Below are positions 38,701 through 46,527 of a stretch of DNA of 64,000 bases, piece after piece; the stretch's first letter is position 1, and each line of letters starts with the position of its first letter. Source of the DNA: Martinezella rhizogenes (GTDB taxonomy: Bacteria > Pseudomonadota > Alphaproteobacteria > Rhizobiales > Rhizobiaceae); NCBI RefSeq assembly GCF_007002745.1, contig NZ_SGNY01000002.1, forward strand, positions 1 to 64,000. Direction: 5' to 3'. The notes beneath the pieces were generated by a model. The model saw only the letters and a list, made by a program, of their open reading frames with translations. It ran no database searches and was not told where the DNA came from. The translations under genes and the position numbers were made by a program.

Positions 38701-38807
38701 GGACGATCTTCGAAGCCGACGATACGCGCCAGTTCTGCCAGAGGATCGTTGTCAGCGAACCCTTCGGACCGGGCGTCCCGGTTATACGCGACATTTTTTT
38801 CGACCAT
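35769..38807 (-). CDS. Very large SPOR-domain membrane protein
   Basis: About 1012 residues from ATG 38807 (GGAA upstream); an ATG five codons earlier is possible. The first ~640 residues are cytoplasmic, acidic and Pro/Ala/Val-rich low-complexity sequence. One membrane helix follows (RRWIMPVAAAIGLVLVGGG, about 645-670), then a periplasmic linker (about 670-930) and a SPOR domain (about the last 80 residues, GGYYIQIASLPSQAEAQKSY ... VRIPAGDKNEAVALCEKF). SPOR domains bind glycan strands stripped of stem peptides at division sites. It lies between argS and nagZ, a place where alphaproteobacteria often carry a SPOR protein. The long cytoplasmic part could contact division or polar proteins; unproven. 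Confidence 0.9.
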   Translation of the reverse strand: MVEKNVAYNRDARSEGFADNDPLAELARIVGFEDRPSHAGSEAQPSVTRREPEFNLEDELLREFEVYDAPHADPVVLDPANDVRAGIHPNDFMQRVESVFARREPELAPAPAPEVREEPLPEVDQAYIHNYVETSARQDIRSDFRDDAGAVAEVFDVHSRQPRAAEPVVYQPPAQQVAWEEPQSVETAEPEWHAMPELPADVSSNVAFAGQAYAPEPQAFDLADEVEIAVAEEAPAPVSVRPPSHGGRSSLEFSSLRLPLANFGARRDVSAVDPRRVEPRSEQPPVVARMEPQIEPQIEPTPAPVVIQAEEAAPAFAPSVAESFTPAEQPVTPPVAQRPVATNLSPMDELIYDVAKYSIPGRGEEPVVQSAPVVQAAKIEPPVVAATPVAAVPERVTPVAPAVSQAPLQEPDFTDFAGFNDDDFELALDDLDLDLDLSEIAEAEVAPAPAPQPVRQQPVAPVVAAAPQPVREQPVPQPRAATVAAPIAAAAAPVQPRPAVAAPQPAAPQTLESLPFDPSQIGETEEHPETIIEMDVPELPVGVFEPKPAPRRHEEDLDIDTELATLFAPAVAGGLDRHKHAENRAAAPQARAAQAPDDADEFERALEEDFRRSMQEAAASRGNASRDAENTYVDHQAAYREEDERGGRRWIMPVAAAIGLVLVGGGVYALISGGSSSTGSNGAPVIISADNDPMKVVPENPGGRVVPNQDKAVYDRVAGGSAADPKQPALISSNEQPVDVVQRTLIPEQLPLEGENDGDMEATGTPVGETEDPRLLSPEEKAAQNEGSGATGVSPRKVRTMIVKPDGTLVAQEVDAPAAQPPKADKVAELAAPQTAKPGEGAPAVIAASRVPVAPEQAAKPQANTPAAASTPAAQSAAPLPSARPSAQPANVVATVTNQGNVRPTTAAPAQPQAAQQQTAAATPAATSTPSAGGYYIQIASLPSQAEAQKSYQNMSAKFGSVIGGRGVDIKAAEIAGKGTFYRVRIPAGDKNEAVALCEKFRSAGGSCLVAR

Positions 38808-38873
38808 TACGTGTTCCACCATCTACGCATTGCAGCTCTTGCCAGCGTATTGTGAGCAAATAATGGTGATATG

Positions 38874-40631
38874 TTATCGCATTTCGTCAGGTGCGTCCGC
38901 TCCCAAAAGCGTAAGGCCAGACTTCAAAACATTCGCGACAGCATTCACCAGCCCAAGTCTGGCAATGCTCAATTCTCGGTTTTTATCGTTAATAAAACGT
39001 AATTCCGGTTGGTCTTTGCCCTTGTTCCAGTGTCCATGGAAGGAACTGGCGAGATCATAGAGGTAAAAAGCAAGCCGGTGCGGCTCATGCGAAAGGGCCG
39101 CGGATTCGATCAGGCGCGGATATTCGGCGAGCTTTGCAACCAGCTGCAACTCATTGATATCGCTGATCAAAGCAACAGATGCCGCCATCTCTTCCGCAGA
39201 GGGAGCAAGCCCCGGAAACGCTTCCTGCGCCTGCCGGAAGATCGACTGTGAGCGGGCATGCGCATATTGCACGTAAAAGACCGGATTATCCTTCGATTGT
39301 TCGGTCACTTTCGCAAAATCGAAGTCCAGCGGCTCGGAATTCTTCCGATAGAGCATCATGAATCGCACGGGATCGCGACCCACTTCGTCGACAACATCGC
39401 GCAGCGTGACGAAGTCGCCGGAGCGTTTCGACATCTTCACCGGCTCACCATCACGGAACAGTTTCACGAGCTGGCACAGAAGCACCGTCAGCTTCGACTT
39501 GCCCTCGGAGACGGCGCGCGCAACCGCTTCCAGCCGCTTCACGTAACCGCCATGGTCAGCACCGAGCACATAGATCATCTCGGAGAAACCGCGATCGAAC
39601 TTGTTCTTGAAATAGGCAACGTCGGCGGCGAAATAGGTGTAGGAGCCGTCCGATTTCATCAGCGCACGGTCCATGTCATCGCCCACTTCGGTGGAACGGA
39701 ACAGCGTCTGCTCACGATCTTCCCAGTCGTCAGGCAATTCGCCCTTCGGCGGCGGCAGCGTGCCCTTGTAGACGTGGCCCTTGAACGTCAGGTCGTTGAT
39801 GGCCGAGAGGATCGGTCCGCCATTGCCCTCATGCAGCGTGCGCTCCGAGAAGAACACGTCGTGCTTGACGTTCAGCGTCTCCAGATCTTCGCGGATCATC
39901 GCCATCATCGCAGCGATTGCCTTGTCCTTGACGATCGGCATCCACTTTTCCTCGGGCATGGCCCGCAGCTTGATGCCATATTCATCCGCCAGCGCCTGGC
40001 CGACAGGAACGAGGTAATCGCCGGGGTAGAAGCCCGATGGAATGGCGCCGATATCCTCACCCAGAGCTTCGCGGTAACGCAGGAAGACCGAACGCGCCAG
40101 CACATCGATCTGCGAGCCGGCATCGTTGATGTAATATTCCTTGGTGACGCCATAACCTGCAAATGCGAGCAGGTTCGCCAGCGTGTCGCCGACAACAGCA
40201 CCACGGCAATGACCGACATGCATCGGGCCGGTAGGATTGGCGGAGACATATTCGACATTGATCTTCTGGCCGGCGCCCATCGTAGAACGGCCAAAATCAA
40301 TGCCCTGGCCGATCATGTCGGCAAGCAGACGCTGCCAGTAACCGACGGAGACCTTGAGATTGATGAAGCCGGGACCGGCAACATTGACGCTGTCGACATC
40401 GCCATCCGCCTGAAGGGCGGGCACGATGAGTTCGGCGAGCGCGCGCGGATTGGTGCCGAGCGGCTTCGCCAGCACCATCGCCGCATTGGTTGCAACGTCG
40501 CCATGGCTCAGATCACGCGGGGATTCGACGGTAATTCGACTGAAATCGACCTTTTCGCGGTTCTCTTTGACGAGATCGAGAGTCTCGAGCGCGTTTTTGA
40601 TCCTGGTATCGAAATCGGCAAAAATGTTCAT
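38874..40631 (-). CDS. argS: Arginyl-tRNA synthetase
   Basis: 585 residues, full length. The class I HIGH motif appears as [18 protein letters not shown] (about residues 130-147) and the KMSKS motif as [15 protein letters not shown] (about 397). The N-terminal Add-1 domain and C-terminal DALR anticodon domain ([20 protein letters not shown]) are present. It charges tRNA-Arg. It lies 75 bases after dgt in the same direction. Confidence 0.96.
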   Translation of the reverse strand: MNIFADFDTRIKNALETLDLVKENREKVDFSRITVESPRDLSHGDVATNAAMVLAKPLGTNPRALAELIVPALQADGDVDSVNVAGPGFINLKVSVGYWQRLLADMIGQGIDFGRSTMGAGQKINVEYVSANPTGPMHVGHCRGAVVGDTLANLLAFAGYGVTKEYYINDAGSQIDVLARSVFLRYREALGEDIGAIPSGFYPGDYLVPVGQALADEYGIKLRAMPEEKWMPIVKDKAIAAMMAMIREDLETLNVKHDVFFSERTLHEGNGGPILSAINDLTFKGHVYKGTLPPPKGELPDDWEDREQTLFRSTEVGDDMDRALMKSDGSYTYFAADVAYFKNKFDRGFSEMIYVLGADHGGYVKRLEAVARAVSEGKSKLTVLLCQLVKLFRDGEPVKMSKRSGDFVTLRDVVDEVGRDPVRFMMLYRKNSEPLDFDFAKVTEQSKDNPVFYVQYAHARSQSIFRQAQEAFPGLAPSAEEMAASVALISDINELQLVAKLAEYPRLIESAALSHEPHRLAFYLYDLASSFHGHWNKGKDQPELRFINDKNRELSIARLGLVNAVANVLKSGLTLLGADAPDEMR

Positions 40632-40706
40632 CGTTCCAACCTGCGCGAAGGGCTTCTGTTTAGTCCGGCCATCATAACCGGGTCGGCTTCGCGATCGCCC
40701 GCTGCC

Positions 40707-41924
40707 CTATCGCAAATCGGGGGTGCGGTCAAACAGCCGCTGGTGAGCGCGCAGTGCATAACTGTCGGTCATGCCGGCCAGATAATCGCCCACATGCCGG
40801 GCTTTCGCCGCCTCGCTCATGCCGGAAATGCTGTCCACCCAGTAGTGGCTCTGCATCTCCGCCGGCGTTTGCATATAACGGTGGAAAAGGTCGGTGACGA
40901 TCTGCGTAGCGCCAGCCCGGATGCGCATGATTTCCGGATGACGGTAGATATGGCCGAACAGCAGCTTCTTGATCTGCCGGTCGGTCTCGGCCATCTCGGG
41001 CGAAAATGTCGCGACGGTGAAATCGGCGGCGCGGATATCGGCCGCACTCTGCGGTTTCAGGCGGGCAAGATTCTGCTGCGCCACGCCGATCACATCTTCC
41101 ACCATATGGGTGATCTGCCGGCGCATGATCTCGTTGGCAAAACGCTCCTTGTCGAGCACGGGATATTTGCCGCGTACCTCGGCCATCAGGTCGCTCAGGA
41201 ACGGCACCTCCTCCAGCATCTCGAAAGTGAGATAGCCGGCGCGCAGGCCGTCATCTATATCATGGGTATTATAGGCGATGTCGTCGGCAATCGCCGCCAT
41301 CTGCGCCTCAAGGCTGGCATAGCTGCCAATCTCCAGATCCTGCAGCTCGCAATATTCGAGGATGGGCAGCGGAACCGGCGCCTTGACCCCCTCGCCGCTG
41401 GCATTCACCAGCGGGCCATTGTGCTTGACCAGCCCTTCGAGCGTTTCCCATGTCAGGTTGATGCCGTCATATTCGGCGTAACGGCGCTCCAGCTTGGTGA
41501 CGATGCGCAGCGACTGGGCATTGTGGTCGAAACCGCCATAGGGCAACAGCACCGCATCCAGCGCATCCTCGCCGGTATGGCCGAAGGGCGTGTGGCCGAA
41601 ATCATGCACCAGCGCCACGCCTTCCGCCAGATCCTCGTCGAGCTTCAGCGCGCGGGCGAGCGCCCGGGCGATCTGTGCCACCTCGATCGTATGGGTAAGA
41701 CGGGTGCGGTAATGGTCTCCGTCCGGGCTGATGAACACCTGCGTCTTGTGCTTCAGGCGGCGAAAGGCTGTGGTGTGGACGATGCGGTCCCGGTCACGCT
41801 GGAATTCGGAACGCGTCAGACTGCCTTCTTCGGGGAAAAGACGCCCGCGCGTGGTCCATGGATCCGAGGCGAAAACCGCCCTCTCGCCGCTTCCGAAACC
41901 CAATGCGCGCTGGTCTATGATCAT
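40707..41924 (-). CDS. dgt: Deoxyguanosinetriphosphate triphosphohydrolase-like protein
   Basis: 405 residues from [20 protein letters not shown], with AGGTGG five to six bases before the ATG; the nine residues upstream (MAAKTTGGC) are not family-like. HD-domain motifs: [19 protein letters not shown] and [19 protein letters not shown], then [15 protein letters not shown]. The family cleaves dNTPs to nucleosides and triphosphate; this shorter type (dgt-like) often prefers other dNTPs over dGTP. Divergent from erpA. A link with argS is a common alphaproteobacterial order. Confidence 0.92.
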   Translation of the reverse strand: MIIDQRALGFGSGERAVFASDPWTTRGRLFPEEGSLTRSEFQRDRDRIVHTTAFRRLKHKTQVFISPDGDHYRTRLTHTIEVAQIARALARALKLDEDLAEGVALVHDFGHTPFGHTGEDALDAVLLPYGGFDHNAQSLRIVTKLERRYAEYDGINLTWETLEGLVKHNGPLVNASGEGVKAPVPLPILEYCELQDLEIGSYASLEAQMAAIADDIAYNTHDIDDGLRAGYLTFEMLEEVPFLSDLMAEVRGKYPVLDKERFANEIMRRQITHMVEDVIGVAQQNLARLKPQSAADIRAADFTVATFSPEMAETDRQIKKLLFGHIYRHPEIMRIRAGATQIVTDLFHRYMQTPAEMQSHYWVDSISGMSEAAKARHVGDYLAGMTDSYALRAHQRLFDRTPDLR

Positions 41925-42069
41925 GCATCCACCTGTTGTCTTCGCCGCCATGACCTAGGCTATGACGTCCTTTTCGCCTCGGCCATTGACCTTTTCATTC
42001 ACCCTTCATACCTATCGCAGAGGTCGGCGCAAAGCATCATCGCCGCGCAGACCGCCTTCACACAGGCTA

Positions 42070-42097
42070 TAGACCGTTAATTTGACCGGTTTATAAT
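42070..42097 (+). promoter_or_regulatory. Candidate sigma-70 promoter for erpA
   Basis: TATAAT (42092-42097) is perfect; a TAGACC 16 bases upstream is a four-of-six -35 match. It is 54 bases before the erpA start in the divergent dgt-erpA region. Confidence 0.45.
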
Positions 42098-42150
42098 AGT
42101 GACAACGAGATTTTTGCTCTCCGGTTCTTGACCCCGGCAGGAGGAACGAC

Positions 42151-42483
42151 ATGGAAAACAGCGACATTACCCTTTCGGAAGCCGCAGCAAAGCGAATCGC
42201 CCAGATCGTCGCAGCCGATGCGGGCAAGCACGCATTGCGCGTTTCGGTGGAAGGCGGCGGCTGCTCGGGCTTCTCCTACAAGTTCGATCTCGCGGAAGAC
42301 CCCGCCGATGACGACATCGTGATTGCCCGCGGCGACGCCAAGGTGCTGATCGACAGCATGTCGGTCATCTACATGGCCGGCTCCGAAATCGACTTCGTCG
42401 ATAATCTGCTTGGCCAGTCCTTCCAGATCAAGAACCCCAATGCGGTCGCAAGCTGCGGCTGTGGGACGAGCTTCTCGATCTGA
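42151..42483 (+). CDS. erpA: Iron-sulfur cluster insertion protein (A-type carrier)
   Basis: 110 residues. A-type carriers receive Fe-S clusters and pass them to target enzymes. The three conserved cysteines are in GGGCSGFSYKF (about residue 38) and ASCGCGTSFSI at the C-terminus (CxC). GCAGGAGG precedes the ATG. In this position ErpA rather than IscA/SufA is the usual call, since no suf/isc genes are near. It precedes xthA by about 100 bases. Confidence 0.9.
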   Translation: MENSDITLSEAAAKRIAQIVAADAGKHALRVSVEGGGCSGFSYKFDLAEDPADDDIVIARGDAKVLIDSMSVIYMAGSEIDFVDNLLGQSFQIKNPNAVASCGCGTSFSI

Positions 42484-42580
42484 CACCATTCTATCCACCA
42501 CATCCTCACCACCGCGTTCCAAAAACGGTGGCAATCGCCTTTGCATCGGGTAAAAGTACCCCCACAAAAGGGAAACTCCG

Positions 42581-43378
42581 ATGAAGATTGCCACCTGGAA
42601 CATCAATGGCGTCAAGGCGCGTATCGAAAACCTCTGCCAGTGGCTGAAGGATTCATCGCCTGATATCGTCTGCCTTCAGGAAATAAAGTCGGTTGACGAG
42701 GGCTTTCCCCGCCTTGAGCTGGAAGCGCTCGGTTATCACGTCGAGACCCACGGCCAGAAGGGTTTCAACGGCGTCGCCCTGCTGTCGAAGATGAAACCGG
42801 ACGAGATCAATCGCGGCCTGCCGGGCGATGACGCCGATGAACAGGCGCGTTTCATCGAAGGTGTGTTTTCTGTCGATGGCGGCGCGATCCGCGTCTGCTC
42901 GCTTTACCTGCCAAACGGCAATCCGCCTGACGATCCGGTCAAATATCCCTACAAGCTCGCCTGGATGGAACGGCTGCGGCGCTTTGCCGAAGATCGCCTT
43001 GCGCTCGAGGAACCGCTCATTCTCGCGGGTGACTACAACGTCATTCCCGAACCCTTTGATTGCCACGACCCACGCGTGTGGGAAGGCGATGCTTTGTTCC
43101 TGCCGCAAACACGCGTTGCATTCCGCAAGCTGGAGCATCTCGGCTTTACCGATGCCGCCCGCGCAACCACCGATGAGGCAGGACTATATTCCTTCTGGGA
43201 TTATCAGGCCGGTGCATGGCCGAAAAATAACGGCATCCGCATCGATCACCTGATGCTCTCGGCGGAGGCGGCCGACAGGCTGCAATCCGTCAACATCGAA
43301 AAACATGTGCGGGCTTGGGAAAAACCGTCCGACCACGTTCCGGTCTGCGGTTATTTCGATTTCCAGCCGGTCGGCTGA
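42581..43378 (+). CDS. xthA: Exodeoxyribonuclease III
   Basis: 265 residues. The AP endonuclease and 3'-exonuclease of base excision repair. Signature residues: MKIATWNINGVKARIENL (asparagine), CLQEIKS (catalytic metal-binding glutamate), LAGDYNVIPEPFD, RIDHLMLS and the last SDHVPVCGYFDF (Asp-His pair). Full length. It ends 44 bases from the convergent exoR stop. Confidence 0.95.
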   Translation: MKIATWNINGVKARIENLCQWLKDSSPDIVCLQEIKSVDEGFPRLELEALGYHVETHGQKGFNGVALLSKMKPDEINRGLPGDDADEQARFIEGVFSVDGGAIRVCSLYLPNGNPPDDPVKYPYKLAWMERLRRFAEDRLALEEPLILAGDYNVIPEPFDCHDPRVWEGDALFLPQTRVAFRKLEHLGFTDAARATTDEAGLYSFWDYQAGAWPKNNGIRIDHLMLSAEAADRLQSVNIEKHVRAWEKPSDHVPVCGYFDFQPVG

Positions 43379-43422
43379 CCGGCTCGTGTCAGACGGGCGA
43401 AATCGCTTCGACCGGCATCATC

Positions 43423-44217
43423 TCAATTGGAATCGTCGATCTGCATGTTCTGCGCCATCGCGATGGCCGCGCGTCGATCATTTTCGCCAGCCAGCGAAAA
43501 AGCCTGCTCCTGCAGGTTCTGGATCCACGTACAGTCTATCGCCGTGCATTTGTCCAGCGCCGCCGTCATGAAAGCCAGCCCCTGCGCCGTCTGGCCTTCC
43601 TGGAAGATCAGATTGCCGAAGATCGACATGGCGCCGGCATGGCCGTGCTTGCGCGCCTGATTGAGCCACTTCTTGGCCTGCTGCACATCCGCCCGGCCGC
43701 CCTCGCCGGCCAGGATCATCTCCGCCAGCCGGAACTGCGCTTCAGCCACACCAAAGGTGGAAGCCACCTGGAAATAAAGCTGGCGGGCCTGTGAAAGGTC
43801 CATTTTCACCGGGCTGCCGGGAATACCGTGCCGGTAATAGTCAGCCAGAGACAGCAGCGCGTTGACGAAAAAGCCGGTATCTTCGGAACCCGGCTCAACG
43901 CCCTGGCTGGCGATTTCGCTGTAAATCTTGAAAGCTTCGAAGTCGTTCTTGGCGACGCCATCGCCAAAGGCATACATATTGGCAAGCGCCCAGCGCGAAC
44001 CGGTGTGGCCCTTTTCAGCCGCGTAGCGATAGGCCTCAACGGCTTCGCCCTTGTTGCCGTTCTTGTAGGCCTTGAAGCCGAACTTGAACAGGTCGAAGGG
44101 GCCGGATTCCTTGGTCACGCCCGCATTGATGTCAAAAGCCGCGGCAGGCATTGCGAGCGACGCAAGCAACATGCCCATAAGAAGCGGCTTTAAAACGTTG
44201 GCTTCACATTTCAGCAT
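43423..44217 (-). CDS. exoR: Periplasmic regulator ExoR (Sel1-like repeats)
   Basis: About 264 residues from ATG 44217 (MLKCEANVLKPLLMGMLLAS...); the start is uncertain because the open frame runs 32 codons upstream and the site is weak. A signal peptide probably cleaves at PAAAF. Several Sel1/TPR-like repeats follow (EAVEAYRYAAEKGHTGSRWA, ARQLYFQVASTFGVAEAQFR, AKKWLNQARKHGHAGAMSIF). In Rhizobiaceae ExoR binds and holds back the sensor kinase ChvG/ExoS in the periplasm; at acid pH it is degraded, switching on the ChvG-ChvI regulon (succinoglycan, type VI secretion, virulence) and repressing motility. The AT-rich upstream region is long enough for complex control. Confidence 0.93.
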   Translation of the reverse strand: MLKCEANVLKPLLMGMLLASLAMPAAAFDINAGVTKESGPFDLFKFGFKAYKNGNKGEAVEAYRYAAEKGHTGSRWALANMYAFGDGVAKNDFEAFKIYSEIASQGVEPGSEDTGFFVNALLSLADYYRHGIPGSPVKMDLSQARQLYFQVASTFGVAEAQFRLAEMILAGEGGRADVQQAKKWLNQARKHGHAGAMSIFGNLIFQEGQTAQGLAFMTAALDKCTAIDCTWIQNLQEQAFSLAGENDRRAAIAMAQNMQIDDSN

Positions 44218-44721
44218 TTCGGCGAACTTCTCATAACTCTTCCCGGCATATAGCCAATACTTGCGGAATACTGCAAAGCCGAACCCCGCCGGGTCGCGAT
44301 TTTTCGAACACACTGCGTCTTTCCGGCAGCACTTCCCAGCGCACCACCGGTGGTCTCTTGCGGTAATTGCTCCAAATTTTCAGTGAAACAGATATAGGCA
44401 TAATTTCCGGCAATATAACGGCGTTTCACCATCTGCCAGTCAGCGCCAAACAAGAAAGCCGGACCAAATTCCCGTATTACTTGCTTAAACCCTGAATCCA
44501 AACCCGTTTTCACTTTCTGCAATTCCAGAGATCCACATCAAACGCCCGCATGTTCTTTCATTCCCGCGTCCATAAACATAAGCCAAGCACTCTGTTTGTG
44601 GCGGGAAATGGACAGATATGCTCACATTCCAACGCGGCTCCACGCTTGCAGAAAAGTGTTGCCAAATCGTCACAAAACTTTCGGCCTGGAAGATTTTATC
44701 GAGAAGGAATCATAGTCGGGC
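44218..44721. other. Intergenic region upstream of exoR
   Basis: About 500 bases between divergent-side exoR and the porin terminator, moderately AT-rich. Short open frames here lack ribosome sites and family resemblance. It must hold the exoR promoter; no operator was recognised with confidence. Confidence 0.45.
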
Positions 44722-44760
44722 ATAAAAAAAGGCCCGGTTGGTAAACCGGACCTTTATTTT
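44722..44760 (-). terminator. Terminator of the FadL-type porin gene
   Basis: An 11-base-pair stem with one mismatch (AAGGCCCGGTT/AACCGGACCTT) and a four-base loop. On the minus strand it is followed by TTTTTTT. It could work weakly in the other direction too. Confidence 0.8.
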
Positions 44761-44781
44761 AGCATCAATGGAAGTGTGGCG

Positions 44782-46074
44782 TCAGAACTTGACCTTCACA
44801 CCCGTCGAAATGGCGGCCACGAGATCGTTGCCGAAGGTGTAGCCCGCTTCATCGCCGCATCGTGCGCCCAGAGGACCGCAGGGTGCGCCGCCGATGGACG
44901 ACGTGCCAGAGGTCAGGAGGCCGAGCGCGCCGGCAATCTTGAACTCGATATTCTTGTTGGGCGAATAAATCAGCTGGGTGCCGACCATCCAGGTATCGGT
45001 CTGTGTGCCGATGACGGTCGATGTGCCGCGGTCCCAGGTGAGGCTGACAGCACCGCTCCACTGTTCGTTGAACTTGTGACCGATACCGCCTGAGATCGTC
45101 CAGCCGTCACGATAGAAAAGATCAAGGGTGTTGATGGCGCTGGCCGTTCCAGCAACGCAGCTCGGCGAACCGACGGCGCAGAAAGGAATCGTCTGGATCT
45201 GGCTCCAGTCAGTCCATTTCACCGAACCGAAGGCGAGCCAGCCGGGCGCAATACCGGACTGAACCTTCCACTCGATGCTATCCGGCATGGAAACGCTGCC
45301 GTAAACCGGGGTGATCTTGCCGGAAATGGCATTCAGGCCAACCGGCAGGTTGGTGAGATTGACGTTACCGGTCAGATCGACATCAACGGCACTGTTATAA
45401 ACAAGACTCGTGCGGAACGCGATTTCAGGAATTTCGTAAGCCACACCGGCGCGCCAGCCCCAGCCGTCGCCTTCCATGTCCAGCTTGCCGATACCGTTAT
45501 AAATCGAGGTCGGGATGCCGCCGGCAGCAAGCGCGATCGGCGATACGACCTGACGATATTTGTATCCGCTGATTTCCTGATAGAAACCACCGCCGATAAT
45601 CGAGAAGTCGCCCTTGCCGAGATCGAACTTCACACGGCATGTGGTGGCGTAATTATGCGACTTGACCTTGGTTTCAATGTTGTAGCTCGAACCCTGCCAT
45701 GTGCCGGGATTGAGATCCGCACCCCACGGCTGCGAATAATCGAACATGCAGTCGCCGAAATCGCCGATGGCCGCCTTGGCGCCGATACGCGGCGACCAGT
45801 AATTTTCAGAATCGTCGGCAGACGTACTCCAGCTTGACGGCAACGGAATGGGTGTTGCGCTGGTCGGGCTCTTGAACGGATTGTCCCGTGCATTCTCGAC
45901 CTTGCGCTGCGGCGCAACGAATGTGGCCGAACTATCGAGAACGTAATCGGACGGATCGAACAGCAGGTCGATATTATAACCGCCGCGCTCCAGGCCGCCG
46001 GCCAGTGAAGGCGTGACCGCCGCGATGCTGGCTACGAAACATACCGCGCCGCGAAAAATTGCAGTTTTTGCCAT
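44782..46074 (-). CDS. OmpP1/FadL-family outer-membrane porin
   Basis: About 430 residues from ATG 46074, which follows GGGGAGAG directly; a TTG four codons upstream is less likely. A signal peptide (MAKTAIFRGAVCFVASIAAV...SLA) is followed by GGLERGGYNIDLLFDPSDYV, typical of the plugging N-terminal segment, and by a beta-barrel with an aromatic-rich strand pattern. The C-terminus ends in KVKF (terminal Phe for barrel assembly). FadL proteins let long-chain fatty acids or hydrophobic aromatics cross the outer membrane. No fatty-acid degradation genes are beside it. Confidence 0.85.
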   Translation of the reverse strand: MAKTAIFRGAVCFVASIAAVTPSLAGGLERGGYNIDLLFDPSDYVLDSSATFVAPQRKVENARDNPFKSPTSATPIPLPSSWSTSADDSENYWSPRIGAKAAIGDFGDCMFDYSQPWGADLNPGTWQGSSYNIETKVKSHNYATTCRVKFDLGKGDFSIIGGGFYQEISGYKYRQVVSPIALAAGGIPTSIYNGIGKLDMEGDGWGWRAGVAYEIPEIAFRTSLVYNSAVDVDLTGNVNLTNLPVGLNAISGKITPVYGSVSMPDSIEWKVQSGIAPGWLAFGSVKWTDWSQIQTIPFCAVGSPSCVAGTASAINTLDLFYRDGWTISGGIGHKFNEQWSGAVSLTWDRGTSTVIGTQTDTWMVGTQLIYSPNKNIEFKIAGALGLLTSGTSSIGGAPCGPLGARCGDEAGYTFGNDLVAAISTGVKVKF

Positions 46075-46469
46075 CTCTCTCCCCAATCAAGGCAATGTGA
46101 TCGAGGATAGAGTGAAACGCCAAAGGGCAAATGACAATCTGCCGCAGTTTCCGGCTGTAGCACAAATGCGGCGATTTTTTTACGTAAGAATTTTATGTCT
46201 GCCCTCTTATATAATCATTTTAGGCTATTTTTCTAATCCGTTCGGAAAAACTGACGCGAAACGAAACAAATTGCCAAAGCCAACAGGAAATGTCGCTAAA
46301 TAACCACAGTCGCATTTTCCCGAAGAAACCCGCTTATCAGACCGTTTTTATTGGTTTTTTTCCGCTTTTCCGGATGATCCGGACGAATTTCGCGATGAAA
46401 TAATCGCACTGTTTCCCGGAAATGATTCGCCGCTGCAACGCAGCAATGAAAAGAAATGAAACCTGACAA
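46075..46469. other. AT-rich intergenic region upstream of the porin gene
   Basis: About 395 bases with no supported gene. Base composition is clearly richer in A/T than the flanking genes, with T-tracts at 46170-46240. It presumably holds the porin promoter. Confidence 0.45.
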
Positions 46470-46472
46470 AAG

Positions 46473-46508
46473 GCAAAAAAACGCCCCGCATTAACGGGGC
46501 GTTTTGCG
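46473..46508 (-). terminator. Terminator of valS
   Basis: A nine-base-pair stem AACGCCCCG/CGGGGCGTT with a six-base loop. On the minus strand the stem runs directly into TTTTTT. It begins about 20 bases after the valS stop. Confidence 0.88.
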
Positions 46509-46527
46509 TTGGAAAGGCACTGGCAGG

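Noticed and set aside
39258..42080. A 940-codon open frame on the plus strand
   Set aside because: It covers argS and dgt in antisense and shows no domain. Both sense genes are clear family members.
44550..44744. A 64-codon plus-strand frame between exoR and the porin gene
   Set aside because: Its end runs into the terminator hairpin, the start lacks a ribosome site and the sequence is not protein-like.
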